A stretch of DNA of 64,000 nucleotides, from positions 2,885,001 through 2,949,000 of the forward strand of contig JACATO010000095.1 in assembly GCA_018389105.1 (NCBI GenBank), read 5' to 3'. Under the pieces are notes generated by a model that ran no database searches, had not been told where the DNA came from, and saw only the letters and a list, made by a program, of their open reading frames with translations. Position numbers and translations under genes: made by a program. Shown piece after piece: positions 43,112 to 54,942 of this stretch; positions within the stretch are counted from its first letter, which is position 1, and every line of letters starts with the position of its first letter. The stretch is from Nautilus pompilius (lineage: Eukaryota > Mollusca > Cephalopoda > Nautilida > Nautilidae).

Positions 43112-43200
43112 TCGCGGTTTAAGTTTTCATACAAAGAAACGCAGCCGCTATTGTTGGAGAAGTACATCGATGCATCTGTGGCGATGACTTCAGCATCCAT
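43112..43200 (-). CDS. Possible first coding exon, 29 codons plus two bases
   Basis: On the minus strand ATG 43200 lies in strong context (CCCGCGATGG) and opens MDAEVIATDASMYFSNNSGC then VSLYENLNR. It is followed directly by CGCGA|GTAAGTAGC, a consensus donor at 43111. An in-frame TGA 48 nt upstream makes this the first methionine. Alternatively an acceptor (ACTGACAG) just after that TGA would add about 14 residues. NNSG is a possible glycosylation site. Codon choice is C/G-rich at third positions, unlike the AT-rich flanks. Not recognised; no downstream exon could be matched. Confidence 0.32.
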
Positions 43201-43389
43201 CGCGGGCAGTTCGGTCTCGTGGTTCCAGATCCTATACCACGTCTGTCAGTTCATGACGCCCCACGCTGTTTAAAGGGTAATTACAACTAATAACTTTTTA
43301 AAAATGCTGACACGATTTCTGTCTGAGGCATCGTTGTCGACCTGCTAACGTATCCTTGAAATTAATTCTATTAACATTCACCATAATTA

Positions 43390-43800
43390 TATAATTTAAG
43401 TGCTGCCAATAAAGTTAATTAATATTTAACTGTCTTAAATGTTTAAAGTCCAACCGTAAACTTAGGTGTTCTCATTAAAATTGAATTTCAACTATTTATC
43501 TTAAATGTTAAATTAAAGCTCAACAGCATAGTTTTTATATTGCTATTAAAGCGACTGCAATTTAAATTAAAGTTTTACCATCGACACTTTAAGTTTACCG
43601 TCTTTTAATGAAGTTACCTTTTAGTTATCTACTACCATAATTGCTACCATTAACAAAGTCAAATTTTAACCTTCTACCTTCCATCAACGAAGCTGAGGCT
43701 TAACCGTCAGCCTTAATATTGCTATTGATTTTAAAGTCTAACAGATTACTTCTAATGCTCGCATTAAGTGAAAATCACATCATCTAGCATAATAATTAAC
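43390..43800. repeat. Ancient, worn tandem repeat, about 39-bp period
   Basis: Units resembling TTGCTATTAAAGAAAGTCAA followed by TTTTAACCGTCTACCTTAAT recur roughly every 37-42 bp. Readable starts are near 43404, 43470, 43510, 43549, 43650, 43690 and 43725. Copies are highly diverged. The array lies directly upstream (minus-strand sense) of the exon candidate at 43112. Confidence 0.4.
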
Positions 43801-44729
43801 GCCAATTATTTTTTCTCACGGTGTTAAGCCTTTAACGCGCCATTATGAATTTCTGATCAAGTTCGCACGTACACCTGAAACGTCAGCGTTATTCGGAAGG
43901 ACATCTTTAATTAAAAAAAAAAAAACAACAACAGAAATTAAGGACGATTACTCTGACAGGCCTCGCTTTCTGTTGTCAAACCGGCTCCTCCGTGTTCTCG
44001 AGTTCAGGGATAAAGCGAGAGACTGGCGGAGCCTGTTAGCGAGCGCAGAATGGCTCTCGTCATGTACCCAACAGGTCGGTGGCTTTTAAAGAGTTAATTA
44101 TTCTATCAGCTTTCAGAAACCCTGACCGCTGCCTCGTTTGCGGCCTCCCTTCCTGTTGGGGCGGAGCTCGCGGCGCACGCACCTCCACCCGCCTCCCGAT
44201 TACGGCAGGTCGTCAGGGGATCTGTCTCGAGGTCGGCCGGGAGACCGGGAGACCGACACCCCGCGGATTAAATGACCGGAAGCAGAATGCAAACTAACGG
44301 CGAGAAGGGAGCGGCAGCGCGCGAGACGGAATATCGACTGACTATCGATTAGAAAGGTAGAGAGAGAAAAAACGGGCTTAAAGATGGGAGCGGCGAGGAA
44401 TGGCTGAACGACGGCTAATCTGGGTATAAAACTGTAAATCTGCGGAGATTACAGTCTACTAACGGACCAACTACCGACATTTAGCCGGCCCCTACTGTAC
44501 CCCTGCTACTGAGCGACTCTACCAGAGACACAGCACGAGTTCTTAAAACAAACTGGCAACGGGCGATATGCATCGACCCCCAGATTTATAGAGTTCGAGT
44601 ATAAATCTTCATGATTTGGTTTTTATTTAAATATTATTATATTATTATTATATTATATTATTGAGAACTTCCAGAAAAAGACAACATGTAGAATAAAAAG
44701 CGTAATCCTCCTATCAACCTGTATGAGGG
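43801..44729. other. No gene; CpG-rich 43.95-44.55 kb
   Basis: CpG-rich sequence with a 72-codon frame at 44079-44297 that shows no domain. AT-rich (ATT)n-like patch at 44630-44665. Confidence 0.45.
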
Positions 44730-45780
44730 ATTAGGGTTTGGACATCGGTAGTGTAGCAGTGGTTAATAGTGACATCGGTAGTGTAGCAGTGGTTAATAGT
44801 AACTTCGGTAGTGAGCAGTGTAATAGTAACTTCGGTAGTGTAGCAGTGGTTAATAGTGACATCGGTAGTGTAGCAGTGGTTAATAGTGACATCGGTAGTG
44901 TAGCAGTGGTTAATAGTGACTTCGGTAGTGTAGCAGTGGTTAATAGTAACTTCGGTAGTGTAGCAGTGGTTAATAGTAACTTCGGTAGTGTAGCAGTGGT
45001 TAATAGTGACTTCGGTAGTGTAGCAGTGGTTAATAGTAACTTCGGTAGTGTAGCAGTGGTTAATAGTAACTTCGGTAGTGTAGCAGTGGTTAATAGTGAC
45101 TTCGGTAGTGTAGCAGTGGTTAATAATGACTTCGGTAGTGTAGCAGTGGTTAATAATGACTTCGGTAGTGTAGCAGTGGTTAATAGTAACTTCGGTAGTG
45201 TAGCAGTGATTAATAGTGACTTCGGTAGTGTAGCAGTGGTTAATAGTGACTTCGGTAGTGTAGCAGTGGTTAATAGTAACTTCGGTAGTGTAGCAGTGGT
45301 TAATAGTAACTTCGGTAGTGTAGCAGTGGTTAATAGTGACTTCGGTAGTGTAGCAGTGGTTAATAATGACCTCAATAGTTAGCAGTGGTTAATAGTGACA
45401 TCGGTAGTGTAGCAGTGGTTAATAATGATCTCAATAGTTAGCAGTGGTTAATAGTGACATCGGTAGTGTAGAAGTGGTTAATATTGACCTCAATAGTTAG
45501 CAGTGGTTAATAGTGACATCGGTAGTGTAGCAGTGGTTAATAGTGACTTCGGTAGTGTAGCAGTGGTTAATAGTAACTTCGGTAGTGTAGCAGTGGTTAA
45601 TAGTGACTTCGGTAGTGTAGCAGTGGTTAATAATGACCTCAATAGTTAGCAGTGGTTAATAGTGACATCGGTAGTGTAGCAGTGGTTAATAATGATCTCA
45701 ATAGTTAGCAGTGGTTAATAGTGACATCGGTAGTGTAGAAGTGGTTAATAGTGACTTCAGTAGTTAGCAGTGGTTAATAA
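44730..45780. repeat. 30-bp minisatellite, about 35 units
   Basis: The unit is GACTTCGGTAGTGTAGCAGT plus GGTTAATAGT. Variation is concentrated at GAC/AAC, TTC/ATC and AGT/AAT. After 45366 a 29-bp variant (CTCAATAGTTAGCAGTGG core) alternates with the main type to form a super-unit of about 59 bp. Because 30 is a multiple of three, one frame on each strand stays open for 214 codons (DIGSVAVVNS on plus, LLTTATLPKS on minus). Neither has a coding context, and both are best read as consequences of the repeat. Confidence 0.95.
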
Positions 45781-46055
45781 TGAAAAAAATTTGCGGAATA
45801 TACACACTAAGACATTTCATATAAATTTGAATTTATTTGATGGTCAGTTCAGTAAAAAGTGGATTTTAATTACTGAAAAATGTAAAATTATTAATACAAG
45901 CAATAGCACCAACTATAGTCATCATTTTATGAGTGATACCAAACAGAAAAATGATATAAAGACGTTAAGAGCAGTCAGTGCATCTCAGTTACAAACCAAC
46001 AAACGGAATATATGGAGTGATTAACGAGAATATCAGACGTCAACCTCAATTCCAG
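45781..46055. other. AT-rich spacer
   Basis: AT-rich sequence between the minisatellite and the LINE remnant. The frame here starts in the last repeat unit and has no domain. Confidence 0.45.
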
Positions 46056-46500
46056 GTCGTCTCTATCCTGAAGAAGCTGTGAAGGCGTGGAGACGTTGGA
46101 TGAGGTAGGATGCTGTTGGAAAGAGTTCAGTATAGACTGACCAGTTCGCTAGAACGGAACACGCCGAACGATTGGAAACATCAGGTCTCGCATGTTTTAA
46201 CTGTAGACGTATCAAAGGAGACCCAATAGAAGTTTCCGAAATATTTAGGGAATATAAGAAGCGTGTTGGTGGGGGCGAATTTTGTCGGCTATCTACAGTT
46301 ATCAGGGGAGGGAGCATAATTACAGATCAGCTGAGATTCCGGAACGATTGGAAATTAAACAGAATTGTTAACGAATGGAATAGATCGCGAGCTGGTAAAG
46401 TTGGCGGTGCTAGTATTAATTGATTCAAGAGCCGGTTCTTGTTTCCAAAAGATGGCAGGGCCTTGCACAGGCTCCGATGGCTTCCTGCCTCCTCTTTATT
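46056..46500 (+). mobile_element. LINE 3' end remnant, CR1/L2-like reverse-transcriptase C-terminus
   Basis: HAERLETSGLACFNCRRIKG then DPIEVSEIF (46160-46246) matches the Y-E-E-R-L-x-x-L-x-L-x-x-x-x-x-R-R-x-R-G-D-x-I-E-V-x-K-I block near the C-terminus of CR1/L2-like LINE proteins. NRIVNEWNRSRAGKVGGASIN (about 46358-46420, given here as one motif ending at the stop) matches the following N-x-W-N-x-L-P-x-x-V-V-x-A-x-S-[IV]-N block, and FKSRFL continues after a stop at 46421-46423. The usual LP is replaced by SRA. The two blocks are in one frame here, better kept than in the 14-kb copy. The 3' untranslated part at 46464-46491 matches 14582-14609 at 21 of 28 positions, so both may come from the same LINE family. 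The copy is 5'-truncated and dead. Confidence 0.72.
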
Positions 46501-47356
46501 GCTAAAGTAATATGCTAACAACCGTAAAGCAGTTTCAGGCGCTATAGACAGGGAGCTCTTATAAAAGGGTCTGCCCCTGTCCAAGCTGACCAGAAAGGAA
46601 TGACACCCGGCATAGCGACCGCTGCCACGTGGAATAATTAAACGCCAATTACGAAGTTACTCAAGCCATACAAAAATTTAAAGAACCTCTCAAATCAAGA
46701 AGAGACCTTTGTGTTACGACAAAGACTCGGCCATCTTTGTTCCCCGGACAACACGACTAAAATACGGACCAGCCAATCTCGTGACGCCTTACTTTAGGGT
46801 CGGGAAACCAGTAAATCACGTGACCGTGGCTATTTCCATTTATGCGATAATTAACTCCCCGCTAGGCTTGACCGCGCATTGCTCGGGATCGCGTAGGTAT
46901 CTGACCCCAATAAGCCACCTGGACATGAAGTTGTCAGCTCCTTTTTTGTGCGTTTAGCGCCACGAAGCGGAGTTCCCTCTGCACCCAGACCGAGTTCATC
47001 ACATGCCAATACCCCCTTCGATCACGTCGCGGGTTGGCGGAGGTTCAAAGAAACTATCTGGTCAGTAAGGGAGGGAGTATTGTGTGGACGGCCATGAACA
47101 CTTAATTACTCTCGTAAATTTTGCCTCGTACATAAAACGTGTTGCATGACAGCGAGGCCGTAGATGGTATCTATACTAATAAAATCACCGATGTCTCGTC
47201 AGTCGTTAAACCGATGTCGCGGATTTTTAATAAGCTAGACCCCGAAGTCGCAGCATCAGTATCACATCAACGCTGGTGCAACCTTAGATTTTATGTGCCT
47301 TATTGCAATTACATGGCGCCTGCCGTTAATGTTTACATATGTTCGCATATTTGCAG
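46501..47356. other. No gene seen
   Basis: A 75-codon frame at 47139-47366 has no domain. CpG-rich at 46740-47050. Confidence 0.4.
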
Positions 47357-47658
47357 TCCCCGGTAGGATGATCACAAATAGGAAGGAAACTAAATTACTG
47401 CATAATTCTTCTCCCTTTGCATTAGGGAATCATATACAACCAATGTCCGGTTCGTCAATGGATGCATCGATATCCGATCGCTTTCGGAAGGAGTGGACAG
47501 CCGGAAATGTTACAACTCATGATATGATCTGCATACAATATCAGAGAGCAGATTCTCGAAGAATTTCAGGTTTAATGCTTATCAAATCCATTTTAAAAAA
47601 ATGTGCTCCTGTTCGTTTCAAACCCTTATTGCGTTTTAAACGATCGGATGATTGCTAA
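47357..47658 (+). CDS. Possible 3' terminal exon (unrecognised)
   Basis: An acceptor-like TTCGCATATTTGCAG ends at 47356. One frame then stays open for about 100 codons (PGRMITNRKETKLLHNSSPF, later SISDRFRKEWTAGNVTTHDM) to the stop at 47658. The pyrimidine tract is only moderate and no AATAAA lies nearby. Amino acid use is balanced. No family recognised. Confidence 0.15.
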
Positions 47659-48836
47659 AACATTGAACTAACTAAATTTTTCGGAAAATGAAATACTTCC
47701 TTTCACTTTCGGAAACATTTTAACTAAAGCGATTTTAACTCGACAGGTCTGAGAAATGTCAACACTTTACATGATGAACTCGCATCGTGTTTAGACGTTG
47801 CATCGACGCGGAAAGCAACATACAAAGTCGATAAAGAAATCGGTCGAGATGTGAAGATTTGGACCGATGACTCGACAAATTCGACCTGTGCACAAAGAAT
47901 TCATTGTCTTTTGCTCAGCTCCAAACGACCCTTACTCGCCTGGCGACGATGAGTCCCCCCACATCTGGCCTAATCTCTTCAAACACACACACACTCCTGT
48001 TTATCTGAATCCATCTAATCATCTAGCAGCACTGTTACAATACGAACAGGTGCGCGAGATCTCCATCCGTGTTGTAGACATTTATTCCTTGGTAGGGTAC
48101 GAACGGCTATAGAAGTAACCAGTCAGTCAATAATACAGACAAATAAATTGTATTGCCCAATCCCAGCCGCTCCTATTAACCCGATATTGTTCCGGAAGCC
48201 CGACTTATGCACTTTTCCTAGACTTTAAAGATTGTATCCCGACTCCCATGTGCAGCCACGACATCGGGGCGGCAGGGTAATCTAATAATATATCTAGTTA
48301 CCCCCGTACGCCTTTGTAGTGGAGGAAGTAAAAAAAAATAGTATCTTTTATCTGTAAATACTACTTCCTGTTCACTACATGACCGCTCTATGCATGCACT
48401 CCTCGGTCATTTCAAAGCATAGCTTAGCATTTTCCCCTTTCTTTCTCAAATTCTTTGTATGTGGGGGGTGGGTTTTAAAAAAATAATTTAGCTTAGATTT
48501 CTCCGGCAAGACCAAGTGGTCTGTAGCGACTCTCGTGCTGGCTATTCCGCCAAAATATTCCACAAGCTCTCCACACGGATCAGCTCTGATGACACACGAG
48601 CGGTGTATGCGGACTATCGCGCCGGTGTCTTAAGAGCCCGGCCACGTGATTTTCAGACAGACAAAGTTGTTTTTCCCGAAACAGTCCATCTGATGCCATT
48701 TTAAATCCCATCCACCCTACTCGACTTACCAAAGTTTTCCTCCCTGACACACACACAAAAACGACAACAAAAACAACATAACGTTCATTATCCTCCATTA
48801 AAAAATCATTACTCTAATTAGCCACAACCGCGCTCG
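47659..48836. other. No gene seen
   Basis: No supported exon. A CACGTG lies near 48643 in CpG-rich context. Confidence 0.45.
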
Positions 48837-48839
48837 TAG

Positions 48840-48987
48840 CCAGCCTGAGCTGGTTCACGAACCACGGGCCGATTGACGGCGTGGATATTGAACGGAAATA
48901 AAACAGCGTAGGCTGTTTTATAAGACAACAGCTGTCCTTTGGCTGAGATTATATTCAGCTTTACGAAAATCGCCAAAGCTGAATATA
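48840..48987. other. Cluster of perfect hairpins
   Basis: Within 150 bp lie a TGGTTC-AC-GAACCA stem (about 48850-48863), AAAACAG-CGTAGG-CTGTTTT (48900-48919), ACAGCTGT (about 48928-48935) and a 13-bp perfect stem TATATTCAGCTTT with AAAGCTGAATATA (48950-48962 and 48975-48987, 12-base loop). Such a run could be a small non-coding RNA locus, a miniature inverted-repeat element, or chance. No protein frame covers it. Confidence 0.45.
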
Positions 48988-49654
48988 CTTTCAGCAACAG
49001 GTGGATTTTGTTATTATTCTATTGTCGCTGTTTTTTGTATTTCTTTTCTTCCAGGAAACCGACGGTGTCTTGACAGCCCTTCACAGGGTTCACACTTCAG
49101 ACTGTTAAATACAAAAGTTATCATTTTTATTATTATTGCGATGAAATATGGTTAAGGGGTAGAAAAGGCCAACATCAGTGTAAGCTAACGAATGCCATCC
49201 ATGATGGATGTTTCTCAGTTCAATTTTAAAAGAAAAAACAACAAAAGTCTAAATGCTCGCTTTGGACTTCACGTTGCTGGCTTCGACATCGTGTGATATT
49301 CGACGACCCCAGTCTGCTGGCTTTACGTTCGCAGCAGCGATACTCTTCTCGTCTTTTCCTGCCAGAAAACGTGGCAGAATTGCTCGCAACCTAAAACTGA
49401 CGTGGAAATTCAAATCAGATAGCGTTTACAATGGATTTACTGAGCGATCACTTTACCCGCGCCACAGAGATCTCTGTAGAGGCCGGGATTCGCTCAGTCC
49501 TCTATCGGCCGCCATATTATACATACACACATACATATACACTTCAGCATATCCTTTTGAGGAAATTTGCCTTCCAAACAGCCGTACGTAACCCCTATTA
49601 TCGGCTGGGGACAAAAAGTCTATCTTAAATGATTAAATGTGGCTAATAAACCGC
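48988..49654. other. No confident gene; strong acceptor-like tract at 49054
   Basis: TTTTTTGTATTTCTTTTCTTCCAG ends at 49054, one of the best acceptor matches in the window. The frame after it (ETDGVLTALHRVHTSDC) stops after 17 codons. Two overlapping frames at 49253-49628 are unrecognised. Confidence 0.35.
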
Positions 49655-49730
49655 CTCCGGGGCCGGAATCCAACTGAGCCGACTCGACCCTCAGATACGG
49701 TCATCATCACTTAACAAAAATTAGATTATA
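49655..49730 (-). mobile_element. tRNA-like SINE head
   Basis: On the minus strand GTTAAGTGATGATGACCG is followed by TATCTGAGGGTCGAGTCGG and then AGTTGGATTCCGGCCCCGG. AGTTGGATTCC (plus 49665-49675) differs from the B-box consensus at one base, and the GTTAAG start is the usual end of the A box in SINE heads. The head is diverged, and no body or tail could be delimited downstream. Confidence 0.42.
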
Positions 49731-52548
49731 GCCTCGTAGCATTCGCGCCATATTGAATTTCGCAGTGAAGTGAGTTTGGTCTTAGGTTAAAAGCAACAGG
49801 AATAAAGTCTACTTTCCCACTTTACGCTACAAAAATCAAAACAAAATTCGAACAAAGATTATTTACACGAATTTCAGATTTTAAAGTTTCTTTTTATTAT
49901 CATTCCGTTCGTTTACAATTCGAGAATCGGTTTTTGTGGCGGCTCTTTGACGTATTCTGACAATTCGTCTTCAGAAACCTGACAGATATTTCTCCTGGTT
50001 ACTGTTCGGAAATCAAAGGCTTCGACTCCTACAAGTGTTCGATTGAAAACAACTCTAAGTTAATTACGGATATCCTAATTTGAATTCCATAGTCACCAAC
50101 TAAACGATTCCAGCTTCCCTGACGGCCTGAAGACTGCGAGAGGAGGAGGAGGAGGAAGAGGAAAGTATCCAATCACCAAATTCAACGTTTGTTAATGGAA
50201 CAACCTGGATTGTTGTTTTGTTTTGTTTTTTTTAAAAAAAAAAGAAAAAATAATAAAACTGTACAACAGTCAATACTAGGTTTCTGTTTACCTTTTCAAA
50301 AAAGCGAGCAAATTCCCTGCCTATAAATCAGATTTTAAGCTTCTCCATCACCATTACAGCCGTCCGAAGCAATTTCTAAAAACATTGAGCTCGAAGGAAT
50401 CCAATGCGTAAGAAAACAGCAAATATAAATCTATCGATATAGTAAACCAAACCTGGCTTTCGATCATCCCGTTAGAAAGAAACCTAACATTAACCGGGTA
50501 TCGATGACGTATTAGATGAACTTTCGTATGGAATTATTATCAAAAACGTCGAAATGATGTCATAATAAAGTCTTGGATCGGTCTTTCAAACAACCCTGCA
50601 GAGTAATAACATCTTTCCGAAAACGGTAACTTTGGTAAATATATTTAAATGCCAGCAAATTCTGCTCCCATACCGTTCCATATATAAGTAAGAGACATAC
50701 CTTTTACTTTACTTGTCACACCCGGTCAGATGTTACTGCATCAGCAATTCCTAATTAGACATATAGATGAACTATAACTGACGTCATGAAGATTAGAGCG
50801 CGTGAAGAAACAATAAGCGTGCGGTTACCTTTTGTTAATACAAACTTGTTTAATTCTGTTTTTCCTTGTTTTATATATATATATGTGTAAGTAAGCAGTC
50901 ATGCAGTCAAGAAGAATTCAACCAAAATATTAGAAATCGGTTAAAATGGTTGATGGTGTCCAACATCTTATCGAATAAAATCCGTGTCTAATTTGTGCAT
51001 ATAAAAAGTCTTCGATCGATGATTATCTAATTTCACGTGCTGGCTACCAATTTAACTCTAGTGCCATCAAGCATCGTAGAGGGAAAATTCACCACTAAGT
51101 TCGACAGCATCCGAGATGTTGCGCTGTTCCGTCCGACTTAAGAGTAAACAAACAATTATCGTGGTCCAGAACATCCGCTCTGCTGTAACTTGGCGCTACG
51201 AGAGTGGAGAGAAGAAAAGGGGAGTCCAAAAACTCGATGATGACATCGACCTTGTTGGCCGATTTTCAGTCTGTAAATAATACAGTTTATTGCCTAGATG
51301 TAGCAACAGTTCTCTTTTCGTTCTTCAAAAGAAGAACCGAATGGAGAAAGTGAGAGAAATCGTTGTCTGGTAAAACACTGAGAGGAGTTCGTCGGGATGA
51401 GTCAGGGGAGAAAACACCCCCAACCTCTGTGTTTGCATGTACTAAACCCCCTCAGACGGGTCCTGCGCCTGGCAGCAACACCGTTGCAGACATAACTCGA
51501 GACGAGCCAGGTCCGAGTGTTTCCGCCTTGCCTCATTCCTGGTTTCGTTTTGTAAAACGGTAGTAGCTATCGGGTCGCCCTGGCGGCGCTCGACAATCGC
51601 TGGTTTACTAACTTAACTAAGATACACTCACGGTTCCTGCTCTGATTCCTGCTCTGCTCCATTCCCTCGACCCCCATCCCTTCATTACGTCACAGGCAGA
51701 ACTCCTGCTTGAACTATACAGTTTCACGGCTCTGCTTCATGCTAATAAAGGGGCTTCCCTTGAATTAAATACAATTTATTATTTTTATTATTTATTAATT
51801 AATTAATGTATTTATTTCTGTGTAAAGAAATCATCTTTAATGACAGCTCCCTAACATTAGTATACTGACAACCACATCACCCCGGATGCTACTTGCCATG
51901 GAAACCGTTGGTATAGTAACAAGATGGTCCAGTGTAAATCCAGAAAGAAAAAGAAACTACTGAATATTGTATTTCGGCTGCTGAAATCCCTTTAGGATAC
52001 GAGTCGGCTGGCGATGATGTATAGAGGCTACTACGTTCGAAAACTTTGTCATGAGAAGGAATCAGAGGGCGTCCATCGAACCACTCAGAGTCTGGCTGGC
52101 GACACTTCTGAGCCCTAGTCTACGACGGAAAATAAAGGGACAGTATTTAATTAGGTAAAATTAATAAAATGATCAGCGTGAGCCAGTTCAGAACGTTTTT
52201 GGTTTACCCGTTGGCTTTTAAAAGTTAGAACAAAAATTATAGCAACAGAATGGAACCCGGCCAATTTTTACAGGAATCCGCCGCCATCTTAGCCGGTCTT
52301 TTCTATTCTTCCTGTTTTTTAAAAAAAATCTGCTCCCAAATTAGGGCGAAGACCTCAGCGGCCCCCACACGCGGGAAGCTGCTTTAATAAAAGCAGTCAT
52401 ATTCTTTTGTTCTTGCAAGAAACCGTGGACATGAGAAAATCTACATGAATAAAACCAGAAAGATCTGCTAAGATAACGTAAAAAGTTGTCTTTTTGGAAA
52501 AACCTGGGGGTAAGATTCTGGCATAACGATTTAAACACATCAGAGACA
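49731..52548. other. No gene seen
   Basis: AT-rich, with (AGG)n-like sequence at 50139-50162, T8A10 at 50226-50243, a TA run near 50871, and T6A8 at 52315-52328. The frame at 51363-51563 has no domain. Confidence 0.5.
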
Positions 52549-52768
52549 CCACACACACATACACATATACACACATACACACACATACACACACACACAC
52601 ATACACATACAAACATACACACACACCACATACACACATACACAATACACATACAAACACACACATACAAACATACACACACACACACACACACATACAC
52701 ATACAAACATACACACACACACCACACACACATACACATACAAACATACACACACACACACACAGACA
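52549..52768. repeat. (CA)n/(CACATA)n microsatellite
   Basis: A compound CA and CATACA repeat of about 220 bp. The Cys-Val or His-Thr frames across it are artefacts. Confidence 0.96.
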
Positions 52769-54805
52769 CTTAACACTATCAAAATATACGGAGCTACGAT
52801 GTCTTACTCGATTTTCATCACTATGACAACTGCACTTGGCTGATAAGATTTTTGTACGAAAATCCAGCTAAACTTTAGAGAAAAATACATAAGCATTTAA
52901 GGTAAGTTTTCTAATTAAAAAAGTGAATAACCGATTTATCCGCCAGTAAGAGGAAGGAAAGACAGAAGCAGAAGTTACGTAAGTAACGACAGGGGCGAGA
53001 TCAACTTTTCTGTAATTAATTAGTGTGAATCTGTCATGACATCTAACACAAGGATTCATCGCGTAAGACGTGTTGTGGGCTCAATCGGATCAAGTGTTTA
53101 AAGCTGACAACTTTCGTAAAGGATTTGGCTGGCACTAATTAATTTTACGAATATTCCATCTCATACTAACAAAACGCCGAGCTTCGTCTTACGGCTAACC
53201 CGCAGCATCTCTCTATATATAACCCCATCGCCATCGCCGAACGTGAGAGCGTGCTATCTTAAAGAGTAGTTTTATTTAAAGAAATATCTGCTTAAACTTG
53301 TTTTTGGCAAAAAAAACTCTGGCCTGGTGCCGTCCTGTCGTGGGCTAAGTATTTTACCTGCCGTCATAATGGTGCTGTCCCGCCTGACCTCCATAAAGAG
53401 AACTTTGTGAAGAATTACAAATAAAGCTAATTCCGACATCAGACGCCCCCTTTCACATTTTCCTCATCACCGTCTGACCATCCGCTCCTCGGGAACCGGT
53501 AACATCTCTTGGATGGATCTCCGGCGCACCTGCTTTCATTTAGCAACCCTCTCGAAGAGCAATATCTCAGACTTTCCTTCTTTCTTTTTCTTTTTTCTCT
53601 TTCCCTTCTGAATTCAGCCTTCGTGCGTTCGTTTGGTACACTAATTACTTCGCCCGCATCAGTTACTGACCTTTAGGGATGTCTTCTCTAATGGTAATAG
53701 ATTAGGACACAGACACCAAACGCTACATTCCGAAATACTTTCCTTCTCAAAGACTCTAAACTGGAATCCCTTCCCTTCTTTCTTTCGCGCTTTATCCACG
53801 ATAATTTTCTTAGGAAAGCAAGCACTCTTCTGGTATATAAAAAATTTTAAAAAAGATAGCGTACATACTTATCCAAAGCTTATATCTCTTGGTAATAATT
53901 ATGTATACCATCATCATCATCATCATCTTCATTATAAGACTCGACATCGAATCATTCAAACTCTGCAACAATTATTTCGAGTCATTAGATATGCGCGTGA
54001 CGTAGAACGAACGACTCGCTTCGATATCGAAGTCGATTTCTTCAATTTTCGGAACTTTTATCTGTCCGTCTGTGTCGTGAGCTGGGCTCCATTAAAGATG
54101 ATCTATCTATCTTCGTACGGCAAAACAACTTTAAAAAAAAGTATTTAAAAACAAAAAACACACTACGATTCCAACCGACCAACTTACTTATCAGCGATTC
54201 TTCTCCTCCATTAACCTCCCACATCCATCATTGTCCGCGGACTTTAATCATGCTTTTGCGGTATCCTTGATTTCTTCATCCATTCGCTTTGACTCTCTGG
54301 ATCCGGCGTTCATGGTCAGCGCTAGCGACATCACCTTTCCGTGTCTATTTCCTGCACTCGCCTTATTGCGCGAGACAGACCACCTGACTTTCGGTCTGGC
54401 GCGGACCTCCTCCGGATATCTCTTCACCATCCCCGCTGGCCGCTGTCCTCTTCTATTTCCATCTGATCACCAACCGGTGTGTAGTAATGGAAACGATACG
54501 CCACATGATTGATGATCAATGAATTCCGACAGATGTACGATATAACCCATTAAAACAGCCCACGACGGATCGCCACGTCTCCGGAAGTCGAGATTCACGC
54601 ACGTAACTCTTCATTCAAAGAAACCATTAAAAGTTTTTAAGCGACAAACTGAAACACCTTTCAGGCGACAGTCCGAAATGGGATAAAATACTTTGTCAGG
54701 ATTCTCTCCCCCAGCGGTATTTTTTCCTTCTTCTGTAAACGACACGAACTTTCCATTCAGGGGCTAGACTGACCGCCCCCTCTCTTCTCAGCTCGTGGTA
54801 CGTAC
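52769..54805. other. No confident gene
   Basis: A long pyrimidine tract at 53573-53614 ends in an AATTCAG acceptor at 53618, but all frames close within 20 codons. A minus-strand frame at 54042-54224 has a GTAAGT inside it (near 54182). (ATC)n at 53911-53927. Confidence 0.4.
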
Positions 54806-54942
54806 CTGAAGCTTGTTTAAAGTCCACCCCACCACCACCACCATCCCTGAGAAGAACTTCGGCCTGGACGCCTCAAAGATCTCTCGTGTAATTAAAACAG
54901 CTCGTCGCAACAAAAACACGAGAACAGACAATAGCGAGGATT
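54806..54942 (-). CDS. Possible 137-nt internal exon, hydrophobic
   Basis: On the minus strand an acceptor TGTGTCTATCTCTAG ends at plus 54943, and a donor CTTCAG|GTACGT begins at plus 54805. The single open frame between them reads SSLLSVLVFLLRRAVLITRE, then IFEASRPKFFSGMVVVVGW, then TLNKLQ, leaving in phase 0. Two short hydrophobic runs suggest membrane association. The run of valines comes from a (GTG)n stretch. Family not recognised. Confidence 0.22.

Noticed and set aside
44731-45382. Two 214-codon frames, one per strand
   Set aside because: Follow from a 30-bp tandem unit without stops; not called as genes because no start or splice context supports them.
52341-52782. Cys-Val and His-Thr rich frames
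   Set aside because: Artefact of the CA/CATACA microsatellite.
53573-53640. Very long pyrimidine tract with acceptor
   Set aside because: All frames close within 20 codons and no donor or polyadenylation signal supports an exon; likely a plain TC-rich tract.
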